The notes: a model not told the origin generated them from the sequence alone. Positions 33,862 to 42,409 are shown, counted from the first letter of the stretch. The stretch is 64,000 nt of DNA from Bradyrhizobium sp. AZCC 1719 (GCF_036924525.1 NZ_JAZHRU010000001.1:3501001-3565000); one strand, 5' to 3'. Translations and numbers: made by a program.

Positions 33862-35664
33862 ATGTCGACGAAGGCACTGACGTTTGCACCGAGGGAGCTT
33901 TCCATAGAGCGTCGAACCGACGGCACGCTCATATTGAGCTCGCCTATTCAGTTGGGCGAGTGCGATTGGCGCATCACAGACTTCCTTCCGACCTGGGCAA
34001 ATTCTGTTCCGGATAGAATTTTTCTCGCGCAGCGCAACGCGAGGGGAGGATGGGACGAGATTACCTACAGCGAAGCATGGTCGCAGGTTCAGGCGGTCGG
34101 CCAAAGCCTGATCGATATGGGCGCAAAGCCGGCTGACAAGCTGGCGGTACTTTCAGGAAACTCGATCGAGAACGCGGTGATCTCGTTTGCAGCGATGTCA
34201 ATCGGGGTAATCCTGGCGCCAATATCGCCAAACTACACGCTGATGCCCGGCGGCCTGGCTCGTCTCAAGGATATTGCGGAAACCTTGCGACCGAATTTCG
34301 TTTTCGTTCAGAGCGGACGCGACTTTTCCGCTGGCCGCTCCATTCCGGAACTGGCAGCCGCAACCTGGGTCAGCGTCGATGGCGCGAAGGACACGGTGCC
34401 TTTCCACACGCTGACCGCACGAAGCTTGAGCGACGGATTCGAGCGCGCTTCAAGTGCGGTGTCTTGCGATGCCATCGCAAAGATTCTCTTCACGTCCGGT
34501 TCGACCGGTTTCCCCAAAGGCGTGCTCAATACCCACCGCATGATGGCCAGCTCTTTGCAAATGGGGAGTCTGCTGGTGTCGCCTCAAGATGCTCCGGTCC
34601 AGGTTGAGTGGCTACCCTGGCACCACACGATGGGCAGCAACGTTATCCTTCACAGCATCCTCAAGAATGGCGGCACACTTTACATCGACGATGGCCGGCC
34701 GCTGCCTCAGCTCTTCCACAAGACAGTCGCGAATCTCAGGGAGATTTCGCCCACCGCCATGTTCAACGTGCCTGCCGGCTATAATCTCTTATGCGACGCG
34801 ATCGAGAACGACCTCGAGCTTGGCGCCAGCGTGTTCAAGCGGATGGATCGATTGAGCTACGCCGGAGCTGCAATTTCGCAGGCGACGCTTGAAAAGCTCT
34901 ATCGGCTGACATCGTCGATCACCGGCCGGCGAATTCCGGTCATGTCGGGCTACGGTACCACCGAAACGGCCCCGACCATCAGTACGACCCATTGGGCCAC
35001 CGACCAGCCGGGAGAGATTGGTCTTCCGGCGCCGGGTCTGCAGCTAAAACTGATTCCTGTTTCTGATACTTACGAGGCGAGGGTGAAGGGGCCCAACGTC
35101 ACCCCGGGTTATCTCGGAAGGCCGGATTTGACGGAAAAGGCGTTCGACGAGGAAGGGTTCTATCGCATCGGCGATACCGTCTCATTTTTGGACCCTCAGA
35201 AGCCGGAGCGGGGGCTGCGTTTTACGGGCAGAATTTCCGAGAACTTCAAGCTCGCGAACGGCACGTGGGTCTCGATCGGGAATATGCGCGCAGCAATCCT
35301 GGCTGCTACGCGCGGCGTCTTGCTGGACATTGTCGTTGCGGGAGAAAACCGTGAATCGTGCGCGCTGCTTTGCTGGTTGAATCCGACCGAGGCGGCGCGA
35401 ATTTCGAAGACGCCAGCCTCGGATTTAACCTGCGACGCTCTCGTGGTTCAATTTCTGAGAGATCGTTTTCAGGAATACAATGAGTCCGTTGGAAGCAGCG
35501 AACGAATCTGTTCGTTCTGCCTGCTGACGGATCCGCCGTCATTGGCCGCAGGAGAAATCACCGACAAGGCCTATGTCAATCAACGTGCTGTGCTGAAACA
35601 TCGCTCTGAACAGGTGGAGCGCCTCTACTGCAACGAAACAAATCGAGATGTGATACGGATTTGA
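33862..35664 (+). CDS. Feruloyl-CoA synthase-like AMP-binding ligase
   Basis: A 600-residue acyl-CoA ligase resembling feruloyl-CoA synthase (Fcs), which activates hydroxycinnamates. The adenylate motif ILFTSGSTGFPKGVLNTHRM lies near residues 207-226, VEWLPWHHTMGSN and NGGTLYIDDGRPLPQLF are Fcs-style blocks, and SGYGTTETAPTISTTHW is A5 at about residue 361. The C-terminal AAGEITDKAYVNQRAVL carries the A10 lysine in the Fcs variant form. The gene follows the two binding-protein genes by 180 bases, suggesting uptake and activation of the same compound. The exact acid is not provable from sequence. Confidence 0.85.
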   Translation: MSTKALTFAPRELSIERRTDGTLILSSPIQLGECDWRITDFLPTWANSVPDRIFLAQRNARGGWDEITYSEAWSQVQAVGQSLIDMGAKPADKLAVLSGNSIENAVISFAAMSIGVILAPISPNYTLMPGGLARLKDIAETLRPNFVFVQSGRDFSAGRSIPELAAATWVSVDGAKDTVPFHTLTARSLSDGFERASSAVSCDAIAKILFTSGSTGFPKGVLNTHRMMASSLQMGSLLVSPQDAPVQVEWLPWHHTMGSNVILHSILKNGGTLYIDDGRPLPQLFHKTVANLREISPTAMFNVPAGYNLLCDAIENDLELGASVFKRMDRLSYAGAAISQATLEKLYRLTSSITGRRIPVMSGYGTTETAPTISTTHWATDQPGEIGLPAPGLQLKLIPVSDTYEARVKGPNVTPGYLGRPDLTEKAFDEEGFYRIGDTVSFLDPQKPERGLRFTGRISENFKLANGTWVSIGNMRAAILAATRGVLLDIVVAGENRESCALLCWLNPTEAARISKTPASDLTCDALVVQFLRDRFQEYNESVGSSERICSFCLLTDPPSLAAGEITDKAYVNQRAVLKHRSEQVERLYCNETNRDVIRI

Positions 35665-35713
35665 GGCGAGTTCAGCCGTTCGCCTCTGAGGTAGTCCGGG
35701 GCGAGCAGCTACC

Positions 35714-36229
35714 TCAAGCGGCCGCTTTGCGGCGCGCTTTTGCCTTCGGGCTCTCTGGCGCCGTTATTGCCGGAGTGCTCCGGGCACCGGGGCCAGGGTG
35801 GGTATGAACCTCCTTGGCCGAAAGTGGCTCGCCGCATTCGGAGCACACCATGACCGGATCGAAGTTCTTGCCGCATTTGCGGTGCTGGTGCAGCAACGGT
35901 CGCCCGCGCTCGTCGACCATGTGGGTGTCGCCCCAATGCACGATCGCCATCATGATCGGATAAAGATCGAGTCCCTTCTGAGTGAGGATATATTCATGCC
36001 GCTTGGGCGACTCCTGATACGGAATGCGGCGCAGCACGCCTTGCCGGACCAGTTTCTTCAACCGCTCGGCGAGCAAATGCCGTGTAATCCCGAGCGCAGA
36101 CTGAAATCCTTCGAAGCGGCGGGTGCGCAGGAAGCATTCGCGCAGGATAAGAAGGGTCCAACGGTCACCGATCACGCCGATGGTGCGGGCCATCGAACAC
36201 GGCTCTTCTTCAAGGGCATCCCATCGCAT
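35714..36229 (-). CDS. HxlR-family regulator with cysteine-rich C-terminal part (HxlR-1)
   Basis: A 171-residue winged-helix regulator. The N-terminal EEPCSMARTIGVIGDRWTLLILRE is the HxlR signature, with conserved Cys11, a redox-sensing residue in some members. ALGITRHLLAERLKKLVRQG is the recognition helix. Beyond the usual 110-residue domain it has CGKNFDPVMVCSECGEPLSA, three cysteines in a zinc-ribbon-like pattern, then a Lys/Ala-rich tail. It is divergent from the isomerase/CoA-transferase operon; GTTC-N7-GAAC at 36379 lies between them, making it the best candidate to bind that repeat family. Confidence 0.9.
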   Translation of the reverse strand: MRWDALEEEPCSMARTIGVIGDRWTLLILRECFLRTRRFEGFQSALGITRHLLAERLKKLVRQGVLRRIPYQESPKRHEYILTQKGLDLYPIMMAIVHWGDTHMVDERGRPLLHQHRKCGKNFDPVMVCSECGEPLSAKEVHTHPGPGARSTPAITAPESPKAKARRKAAA

Positions 36230-36296
36230 TTTCCTGCTCTCCAGTCATCCGACGACCCGATTCCGCTCGAACCGTCCCGGGAACCTCAGCTTTACC

Positions 36297-36314
36297 TACC
36301 ATTCTAGATAGGTA
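36297..36314. promoter_or_regulatory. Palindrome TACC-AT-TCTAGA-TA-GGTA upstream of HxlR-1
   Basis: An 18-base imperfect palindrome (seven of nine arm positions pair), 68 bases upstream of the HxlR-1 start. It may be an autoregulatory site or part of the minus-strand promoter. Its sequence differs from GTTC-N7-GAAC. Confidence 0.42.
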
Positions 36315-36372
36315 CTCAGCTCCAAACAATCCCCTACTGGGGACGCCAAAAGCAGTAGGAATTCCCAGGAAT

Positions 36373-36401
36373 TTGACAGTTCGTTTTTAGAACTGTAAAG
36401 A
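36373..36401 (+). promoter_or_regulatory. Promoter with GTTC-N7-GAAC operator (site 3), isomerase operon
   Basis: TTGACA (-35), then GTTC-GTTTTTA-GAAC filling the spacer, then TAAAGA as a -10-like element 17 bases away. The palindrome occupies the same position as in the promoters at 31089 and 39986. It lies between HxlR-1 and the isomerase/CoA-transferase genes. Confidence 0.65.
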
Positions 36402-36408
36402 TGGGTGG

Positions 36409-36425
36409 TAGCCGGAATTCGGCTA
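36409..36425. repeat. Perfect palindrome TAGCCG-GAATT-CGGCTA in the 5' leader
   Basis: A 17-base perfect inverted repeat just downstream of the predicted start of transcription and 49 bases before the ATG at 36474. It could act as a second operator or as an RNA hairpin in the leader. Confidence 0.45.
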
Positions 36426-36473
36426 TTGGACATTAAACCTGATCATTCGATGCACGCTCCGGGAGAAGCCGAC

Positions 36474-37106
36474 ATGCCCCTGAAGGTAGAATTCCAGTTC
36501 GATTTCGGCAGCCCCAACGCCTATCTGGCGGAGGTTGCCATTCCCGGCATCGAGCGGCGTACCGGCGTGAAATTCGAGTATGTCCCGGTTCTGCTCGGCG
36601 GCATCTACAAGGCGACGGGCAACATGTCGCCGTTCGATTCGCTTCGCGGCATCAAGAACAAGCCGGAATACCAGGCGCTGGAGACCCAACGCTTCATTCG
36701 CCGCCATAATGTAACGAAATTTCGCCAGAATCCGTTCTTTCCGGTCAACACGCTGATGCTGATGCGCGGCGCCGTCGCGGCCCAGTTCGAAGGCGTGTTC
36801 GAGCCCTATTTCCGCGCGGCCTACCATCATATGTGGGAAGAGCCGAAGAAGATGGACGACCTGGAAATCTTCCGGAGCGCATTCATCTCCTCGGGGATCG
36901 ATATCGACCGGCTGATCGCGCGTGCGCAGCGGGATGACGTCAAGAAGAGGCTGATCGATCTGACCAACGACGCCGTCAGCCGGGGAGCATTCGGCTCACC
37001 GACCTTCTTCGTCGGAAAGGAAATGTTCTTCGGCAAGGACCAGCTCCGCGACGTCGAGGAATCGATCGTCGAGCAGACCAGACAGGCTGTTCCCAAGACG
37101 GCCTAA
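36474..37106 (+). CDS. 2-hydroxychromene-2-carboxylate isomerase-like (DsbA/kappa-GST fold)
   Basis: A 210-residue thioredoxin-fold protein of the NahD/kappa-GST family. FQFDFGSPNAYLAE is the family N-terminus with the active-site serine in place of cysteine. PFFPVNTLMLMRGA and SRGAFGSPTFFVGKEMFFGKD (two blocks near residues 95 and 175) are diagnostic. NahD uses glutathione to isomerise chromene carboxylates in naphthalene breakdown. ATG at 36474 has GGGAG nine bases upstream; an ATG at 36450 is possible. A CoA-transferase gene follows after 78 bases, so the substrate may be an aromatic acid or its CoA ester. Confidence 0.9.
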   Translation: MPLKVEFQFDFGSPNAYLAEVAIPGIERRTGVKFEYVPVLLGGIYKATGNMSPFDSLRGIKNKPEYQALETQRFIRRHNVTKFRQNPFFPVNTLMLMRGAVAAQFEGVFEPYFRAAYHHMWEEPKKMDDLEIFRSAFISSGIDIDRLIARAQRDDVKKRLIDLTNDAVSRGAFGSPTFFVGKEMFFGKDQLRDVEESIVEQTRQAVPKTA

Positions 37107-37184
37107 CGGCGACGAGGGCCCGGGTAGAGTGCTAAAAGCCAAACTCCCGGACCTAAAGCAAAAGTGAACTCAGGGAGAATGCCC

Positions 37185-38384
37185 ATGCCTGGCCCGCTTA
37201 GCGGTGTTCGCGTCCTCGACCTGACCGGGGTGGTGTCGGGCCCGTTCGCGACCATGTTTCTGGCGGACCAGGGCGCCGACGTGCTGAAGATCGAGCCGAT
37301 CGGCGGCGATATTACGCGCCGCAGCCGTGCCACCATCGACAAGGATGGCGAATTCTCCGCGCTGTTCATCTCTTCGAACCGCGGCAAGCGTTCGCTGTCG
37401 ATCGACGTCAAGAGCACGGGTGGCCGTGAGGTGCTCACCAGGCTGGTCGCACAGGCCGACGTGTTGGTGCAGAACTTCCGGCCCGGCACCATGGAGCGCC
37501 TCGGTCTAGGCGTAGAAGAATTGCGGCAGCGCCATCCGCGCCTGATCTACGTCTCGATTAGTGGCGTCGGCGATACCGGCCCGTATGTAAAGAAGCGTGT
37601 ATATGACCCGATCATTCAGGGCCTGTCGGGCTTCGCCGATATCCAGTCGCAGCCGGTCACTAACCGTCCGCAGATGATCCGCACGATCGTATGCGACAAG
37701 ACCACTGCAGTGTTCACTGCACAGGCTGTGGCGGCAGCGCTCTATGCCCGTGAGAAGACGGGGCAGGGCGATCATATCCAGGTCGCGATGCTGGATGCGA
37801 TGATTTCCTATCTCTGGCCCGAAGGCATGATGCAGTACACGGTCGTGGGGGCCGAGGCTGCCGCAGCCGATCCCAACGATCGGCCGGATCTCGTGTTCAA
37901 GACCAGTGACGGCTACATCACCGCCGGCACGATTTCGGATTCCGAATGGCAGGGTTTCTGCCGGGCATCTGGCGATCCCGAGCTTGCCAACGATCCCCGG
38001 TTCGCGACGCCATCGGCGCGTTCGGTCAACGCCACCGCGCGCATCAACAAGATGGCTGAGTATATCAGCCAGCATACCACCGCGGAATGGCTGGACCGGC
38101 TAGACGCCGCCGACGTGCCTTGTGCGCCGATCCTGCGGCGGAGCGAAATCATCCACAATGAGCAGGTGGTGGCGCGCGGTATCATCGCGGAATTCGATCA
38201 GCCGAAAGTCGGCCGGGTGCGGCAGCCGAAGCCGGCGGCTCGCTTCGAAATCAATGAGGCTGCAATTGGCGGACCCGCGCCAAGGGTCGGTGAGCATTCG
38301 CGCGATGTATTGCGCGAACTGGGTTATGATGACAGCGCCATCGAGAAGATGATCGCCGAACGTGCCGTGCGTGTGGCCGTCTAG
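37185..38384 (+). CDS. CaiB/BaiF-type (class III) CoA transferase
   Basis: A 399-residue family III CoA transferase that moves CoA between carboxylic acids. The N-terminus GPLSGVRVLDLTGVVSGPFA and LADQGADVLKIEP are hallmark blocks. The catalytic aspartate is present (Asp141 in RVYDPIIQGLSGFAD). The start at 37185 is chosen because GGGAG is seven bases upstream; ATG at 37179 is too close to that site. It follows the isomerase gene under the GTTC-N7-GAAC promoter. Compare the second CoA transferase at 50563, which lacks the aspartate. Confidence 0.92.
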   Translation: MPGPLSGVRVLDLTGVVSGPFATMFLADQGADVLKIEPIGGDITRRSRATIDKDGEFSALFISSNRGKRSLSIDVKSTGGREVLTRLVAQADVLVQNFRPGTMERLGLGVEELRQRHPRLIYVSISGVGDTGPYVKKRVYDPIIQGLSGFADIQSQPVTNRPQMIRTIVCDKTTAVFTAQAVAAALYAREKTGQGDHIQVAMLDAMISYLWPEGMMQYTVVGAEAAAADPNDRPDLVFKTSDGYITAGTISDSEWQGFCRASGDPELANDPRFATPSARSVNATARINKMAEYISQHTTAEWLDRLDAADVPCAPILRRSEIIHNEQVVARGIIAEFDQPKVGRVRQPKPAARFEINEAAIGGPAPRVGEHSRDVLRELGYDDSAIEKMIAERAVRVAV

Positions 38385-38413
38385 GTCAAGCTATCGCGAT
38401 CGACGAACGGTTC

Positions 38414-39091
38414 TCAGATCTTCGCCGCTGCCGGCGTGATCGGTGCCACCGGGACATTCGCCGCGACGGCTCGCTGATAGGCCTCTCGGCTTTGGATGCG
38501 CTTAAGGTAGGGTTGCGCGTTGTCGCAGATGCCGACGCCGTAGGCGATGGCCCAATCGAGGCACGTCGTGAGCAGAATGTCGGCGCTGGTAAATTGGTCA
38601 CCCATCAGGAATGTCCGCCCATCCGCCAGCGCGACCTCCACGTGTCGTAACTGCTGCCGGAAATACTCACCCGCCTGTGCGACAACTTCGGGCGCAACTC
38701 CATAGATATGTCCCAGTGCATCCGCGCGATGGCGGCGCATGACGTAGAGGCTCGTAGAATCGAGTTCGGCCACGATAAAGAAGCACCATTCGAGCCACGC
38801 GGCATACTCGCGCTGGGTTTCCGGGATCAGCGAGCGTTCCGGCGTCGAATAGGTTCGCGACAGATAGGCGACAATCGCGGCGCTTTCGCCGATGCAGAAG
38901 TCGCCGTCCTGCAGCAGGGGAATCTTCTGGCGGGGATTGAGCTTGGTGTATTCGGCCGTCTTGGTCTCGCCGGTCCGCGGCCCGATCGGTTTGACCTTGT
39001 AGGATAAGCCAAGCTCGTGCATGGCCCAGTGCGGACGAATGGTGCGACTTGTACCAACGCCCCACAGGGTGAGATCGGGTGTAGCGTTCAT
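38414..39091 (-). CDS. Glutathione S-transferase family protein
   Basis: A 225-residue GST. The thioredoxin-like N-terminal domain contains LWGVGTSRTIRPHWAMHELG, with Ser/Thr near the glutathione site, NPRQKIPLLQDGDFCIGESAAI with the cis-Pro, and the glutamyl-binding ES pair. A helical C-terminal domain follows (DQFTSADILLTTCLDWA is the usual signature). Its start codon overlaps the stop of the SDR gene (TGATG at 39093-39089), so the two are translationally coupled; ATG at 39097 is an alternative. It may conjugate an electrophilic intermediate or supply a glutathione-dependent isomerase step. Confidence 0.9.
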   Translation of the reverse strand: MNATPDLTLWGVGTSRTIRPHWAMHELGLSYKVKPIGPRTGETKTAEYTKLNPRQKIPLLQDGDFCIGESAAIVAYLSRTYSTPERSLIPETQREYAAWLEWCFFIVAELDSTSLYVMRRHRADALGHIYGVAPEVVAQAGEYFRQQLRHVEVALADGRTFLMGDQFTSADILLTTCLDWAIAYGVGICDNAQPYLKRIQSREAYQRAVAANVPVAPITPAAAKI

Positions 39092-39834
39092 CACCATCTC
39101 TCCACGGACGGACGAAGATCGAGTTCATGGGTCCAGCCGTCTCGGCTTTGCTGATGGGCGAACCAATAGGCCTCGGCGATGGAAGACGTCTTCGTCAGGC
39201 TGTCCGGGGGAATCTCGCTTGCCTCGATTCCCTTCGCCGCTTTCATGCGCTGATGAATGGCTTCGCTATCTACGCCGGCGTCGATGATGAGATGGGCGAC
39301 GTGAATGTTCTTCGGCCCCAGCTCGCGCGCCATGGCCTGGGCCACTGCGCGAAGGCCGAACTTCGCCGATGAAAATGCAGCAAACCCCTGGCCGCCACGC
39401 ACACTGGCGGTCGCGCCGGTAAAGAAGATGGTGCCGCGTCCGCGCGGCAACATGACGCGAGCAGCCTCGCGCCCGACCAGGAATCCGGCGTAGCAGGCCA
39501 GTTCCCAGGCTTTGAAGAACAGCTTTTCCGTGGTCTCCACGAGGGGCTTGTTGACATTCGATCCGGCATTGAAAAGGCAGACTTCGATCGGTCCGATGTT
39601 GCTTTCGACGTCGGAAAAAAGCTTTTGAACTTCGGCTTCCTGGCGGGCATCGACACTGAACGCGTGAATGTTATGCCCCGCAGCCCTCAGCTCGCCCACG
39701 AGCCCCTGCGACTTGGACGCATCGCGCCTGCAGATGCAAACCGTATAGCCGCCCTTCGCAAAACGCCTGGCGACGGCCGCGCCGATGGCGTCGCCGGCGC
39801 CCACAAGTATCGCTACGCCGCGGCGCTCCACCAT
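39091..39834 (-). CDS. Atypical SDR-family protein (Tyr to Phe at active site), copy A
   Basis: A 247-residue SDR-fold protein. The cofactor motif is VGAGDAIGAAVARRF (residues 11-25) and LFNAGSNVN corresponds to NNAG. The catalytic Tyr of YxxxK is replaced by Phe154 (FSSAK158), so classical hydride-transfer catalysis by Tyr is not available. ARELGPKNIHVAHLIIDAG is strongly conserved with the paralogue at 41672. ATG at 39834 has GGGAG upstream. It is divergent from the ligase operon at 40068 and coupled to the GST gene. Reaction unknown; it may use an alternative acid, or act as an epimerase or binding protein. Confidence 0.87.
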   Translation of the reverse strand: MVERRGVAILVGAGDAIGAAVARRFAKGGYTVCICRRDASKSQGLVGELRAAGHNIHAFSVDARQEAEVQKLFSDVESNIGPIEVCLFNAGSNVNKPLVETTEKLFFKAWELACYAGFLVGREAARVMLPRGRGTIFFTGATASVRGGQGFAAFSSAKFGLRAVAQAMARELGPKNIHVAHLIIDAGVDSEAIHQRMKAAKGIEASEIPPDSLTKTSSIAEAYWFAHQQSRDGWTHELDLRPSVERW

Positions 39835-39985
39835 CCCGTTCTCCCATAAGTTCCTATTTGATACTTCAATCGTAGCTGCGGGAAGATGCATTGTAAACGA
39901 GGCTTTTCAACAACGTTGCGGATAATAATAGGGCAGCAAAGTTGCCCCTTCGGGCCTCATGAAACGGGGGGTGATGAATTAGTGA

Positions 39986-40015
39986 TTGACGAGTTCTAAA
40001 AAAGAACGTTAGGTA
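39986..40015 (+). promoter_or_regulatory. Promoter with GTTC-N7-GAAC operator (site 4), beta-oxidation operon
   Basis: TTGACG, an 18-base spacer with GTTC-TAAAAAA-GAAC, then TAGGTA. The -35 and the palindrome are base-for-base identical to the promoter at 31089 (TTGACGAGTTCTAAAAAAGA, then AC). It drives the ligase/SDR/ACAD operon and lies 52 bases upstream of the predicted start codon. Confidence 0.7.
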
Positions 40016-40067
40016 AGCGGCGAATGTGCCGCGTTAGAGGCAGGCATGCTTGGTCGGGAGGTCGGTC

Positions 40068-41657
40068 GTGGCGGAGCTATCGGAGGCGATCAATCTCGAC
40101 GAGATTGCTGTCGGCTTGCCGAGCCGCATCCATGAAGTAACGGCAGGACAGCTTGCCGAAGCCCCCGACCGGATCGCGCTGATCGAGAACGGGGCGTCCT
40201 GGAGTTACCGCGATCTGGAGCAGCGCGTTAGAGAGATCGCAACCGTCCTCTCCTCGCTTGGAATCAGAGCGGGTGATCGGATGGTCATTATCAGCGAAAA
40301 CTGCATTGCGTTGGCGGCCTTGCTGCTTGCGGCGAGCCGGCTCGACGCCTGGGCAATCGTCGCCAACCCGCGATTGTCGGCGCGCGAGTTGGACCAGATC
40401 CGGGATCATAGCGGCGCCCGCCGGATGTTCTTCACGTCAGGTGTTTCGAAAGAGGCTGCGGCGCACGCATCACGCTATGGTGCGGAGAACCGGCAAATTG
40501 GCGCGCTGCGGGAGATTGGCATCGGTCCGCTGAACGAAAGCGCCACCGTCGAGCCGGTGGAGGCCGATCCGGCAAAACAAGTCGCAGTGCTGATCTACAC
40601 CTCGGGAACGACGGGGACGCCGAAGGGGGTGATGCTCTCCCATGAAAACCTGCTGATCAGCGCCAAGACCACGGCGCATTTCCGCAAGATGGATCGAGAC
40701 GACAAGATCTATCTGGTGTTGCCGATTTCCCATATCGTCGGCATCTCGCTCCTGATCATGACCCTGATGGCCGGCGGCACCGTGCGCTTGGCCAGCCGAT
40801 ACGATCCTGCCACGCTTGCCAAGTCACTGGTCGATGAAGGCATCACTATGCTCGATGGCGCGCCGGCCACCTATCAAGGTCTTCTCGAATACAAGAATGT
40901 CGCAGGTCTGAAGCAGGTTGACTGTGGCGTACTGCGTTTGATCGCCGTTTCTGGCTCATCCCTCGATCTCAATCTGAAAACTCGCGTAGAGAGGGAGTTT
41001 GGTTTGCCTCTGCTGAACGGCTATGGGACCACCGAATGCTCGCCAGGGGTATCTGCCGTGCGCTTTGATGCCCCACGGTCCGATGATGCGGTCGGTGCGC
41101 TGCTGCCGGGAGTGGAGGCCCGCGTCAGAACGCTCGATGGTATACCGCTGTCAAGAGGGGAAGTCGGCGAGCTTCACGTGCGCGGACGCAACGTGATGCG
41201 CGGCTACTATCGTGCGCCAGACCTGACGGCGAAGGTGATTGATACCGAGCACTGGTTCAACACTGGCGATCTCGCGCGTTTCGAAGGCGATTGCCTCCAC
41301 ATCGTTGGCCGTAGCAAGGAACTGATAGGCGCGATCTCAGCCAATATTGAGGCGATCCTCAATGCGCACAAGCATGTGCAGTCCGCCGTCGTCGGCCGAG
41401 CCCTCACCGGCAACGGGGAGATTGTCGCATTCGTGCGGCCGTTGCCAGGATCGCGCGTTAAGCCGACCGATCTGATGGAAGCCATCAAACCTTGGCTCAC
41501 CTCCTATATTCGGCCGCCAAAAATCGTCGTCGTTGATGTTTTACCGGGAAGCTCAACCGGCAGGATACGCGAGCATGAGCTCGCGGCCTGTCTGCATCGC
41601 GACCGAGCTGCCGCCAAGCAGGCGGCGAAATTCCAGCGACGAACTCACTTTACTTGA
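40068..41657 (+). CDS. AMP-binding acyl-CoA ligase with altered A8/A10 motifs
   Basis: A 529-residue adenylate-forming ligase. VLIYTSGTTGTPKGVMLSHE (A3) is near residue 173 and NGYGTTECSPG (A5) near 317. WFNTGDLARFEGDCLHIVGR is A7. The hinge region reads SKELIGAISANIEA instead of the usual KxLIxxGGxNI. The A10 lysine is replaced by Arg499 (SSTGRIREHEL), which in relatives lowers adenylation. The GTG start at 40068 has GGGAGG six bases upstream; an upstream TTG at 40050 is weaker. First gene of an eight-gene operon; probably activates its substrate acid, though a different reaction is possible. Confidence 0.88.
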   Translation: MAELSEAINLDEIAVGLPSRIHEVTAGQLAEAPDRIALIENGASWSYRDLEQRVREIATVLSSLGIRAGDRMVIISENCIALAALLLAASRLDAWAIVANPRLSARELDQIRDHSGARRMFFTSGVSKEAAAHASRYGAENRQIGALREIGIGPLNESATVEPVEADPAKQVAVLIYTSGTTGTPKGVMLSHENLLISAKTTAHFRKMDRDDKIYLVLPISHIVGISLLIMTLMAGGTVRLASRYDPATLAKSLVDEGITMLDGAPATYQGLLEYKNVAGLKQVDCGVLRLIAVSGSSLDLNLKTRVEREFGLPLLNGYGTTECSPGVSAVRFDAPRSDDAVGALLPGVEARVRTLDGIPLSRGEVGELHVRGRNVMRGYYRAPDLTAKVIDTEHWFNTGDLARFEGDCLHIVGRSKELIGAISANIEAILNAHKHVQSAVVGRALTGNGEIVAFVRPLPGSRVKPTDLMEAIKPWLTSYIRPPKIVVVDVLPGSSTGRIREHELAACLHRDRAAAKQAAKFQRRTHFT

Positions 41658-41671
41658 CCGGGAGAAGACCC

Positions 41672-42409
41672 TTGCAAAAGAGAAACGCGACCGTGGCCGT
41701 AATCGGCGCCGGGGACTATATCGGCGGCGAGATTGCGAAGAAGTTCGCCTCCGAGGGCTTCACGGTGTTTGCCGGGCGCCGTAACGGGGCAAAACTCGAA
41801 CCGCTCGTCAAGGAGATCGAGAAGGCCGGCGGCGAAATTCACGCGCGCTCGCTCGATGCCCGCAAGGAGGAGGAGATCATCTCGTTTCTCAACGATGCCG
41901 ACAAGCACGCGCCTCTCGAGGTCTGCATCTTCAACATCGGCGCCAATGTCAACTTTCCGATTCTGGAAACCACCGAGCGCGTGTTCCGCAAGGTGTGGGA
42001 AATGGCCTGTTATTCCGGCTTCCTTGCCGGCCGCGAAGCAGCGCGACTGATGCTGCCCCGCGGCAAGGGCAACATCTTCTTCACAGGTGCGACGGCGAGT
42101 CTCCGTGGTGGAACGGGTTATGCAGCCTTTGCCAGCGCCAAGTTTGGCCTGCGGGCCGTCGCGCAAGCCGCGGCGCGCGAGTTGGGGCCCAAGAACATCC
42201 ACGTGGCGCATCTCATCATTGATTCCGGCGTCGACACCGAGTGGGTGCGCCAGCGACGGATCGAGGCACTCGGTCCGAACGCGCTGGATGATCCCGACGC
42301 TTTGATGCCGCCGTCCTCGGTCGCGGAATCCTATTGGCTGCTCTATCAGCAGCCGCGCAGCGCCTGGACGTTCGAGCTGGAGATTCGTCCCTTCGGCGAG
42401 AAGTGGTAA
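41672..42409 (+). CDS. Atypical SDR-family protein (Tyr to Phe at active site), copy B
   Basis: A 245-residue paralogue of the SDR at 39091. The cofactor motif is VIGAGDYIGGEIAKKF. The YxxxK position is again Phe (Phe153 in AAFASAK157FG), although a Tyr lies three residues earlier. HVAHLIIDSGVDTEWVRQRR matches copy A. The TTG start at 41672 follows GGGAG by eight bases; a TTG at 41654 overlapping the ligase stop is an alternative. Position after the ligase and before two acyl-CoA dehydrogenases suggests an acyl-CoA substrate. Confidence 0.86.
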   Translation: MQKRNATVAVIGAGDYIGGEIAKKFASEGFTVFAGRRNGAKLEPLVKEIEKAGGEIHARSLDARKEEEIISFLNDADKHAPLEVCIFNIGANVNFPILETTERVFRKVWEMACYSGFLAGREAARLMLPRGKGNIFFTGATASLRGGTGYAAFASAKFGLRAVAQAAARELGPKNIHVAHLIIDSGVDTEWVRQRRIEALGPNALDDPDALMPPSSVAESYWLLYQQPRSAWTFELEIRPFGEKW

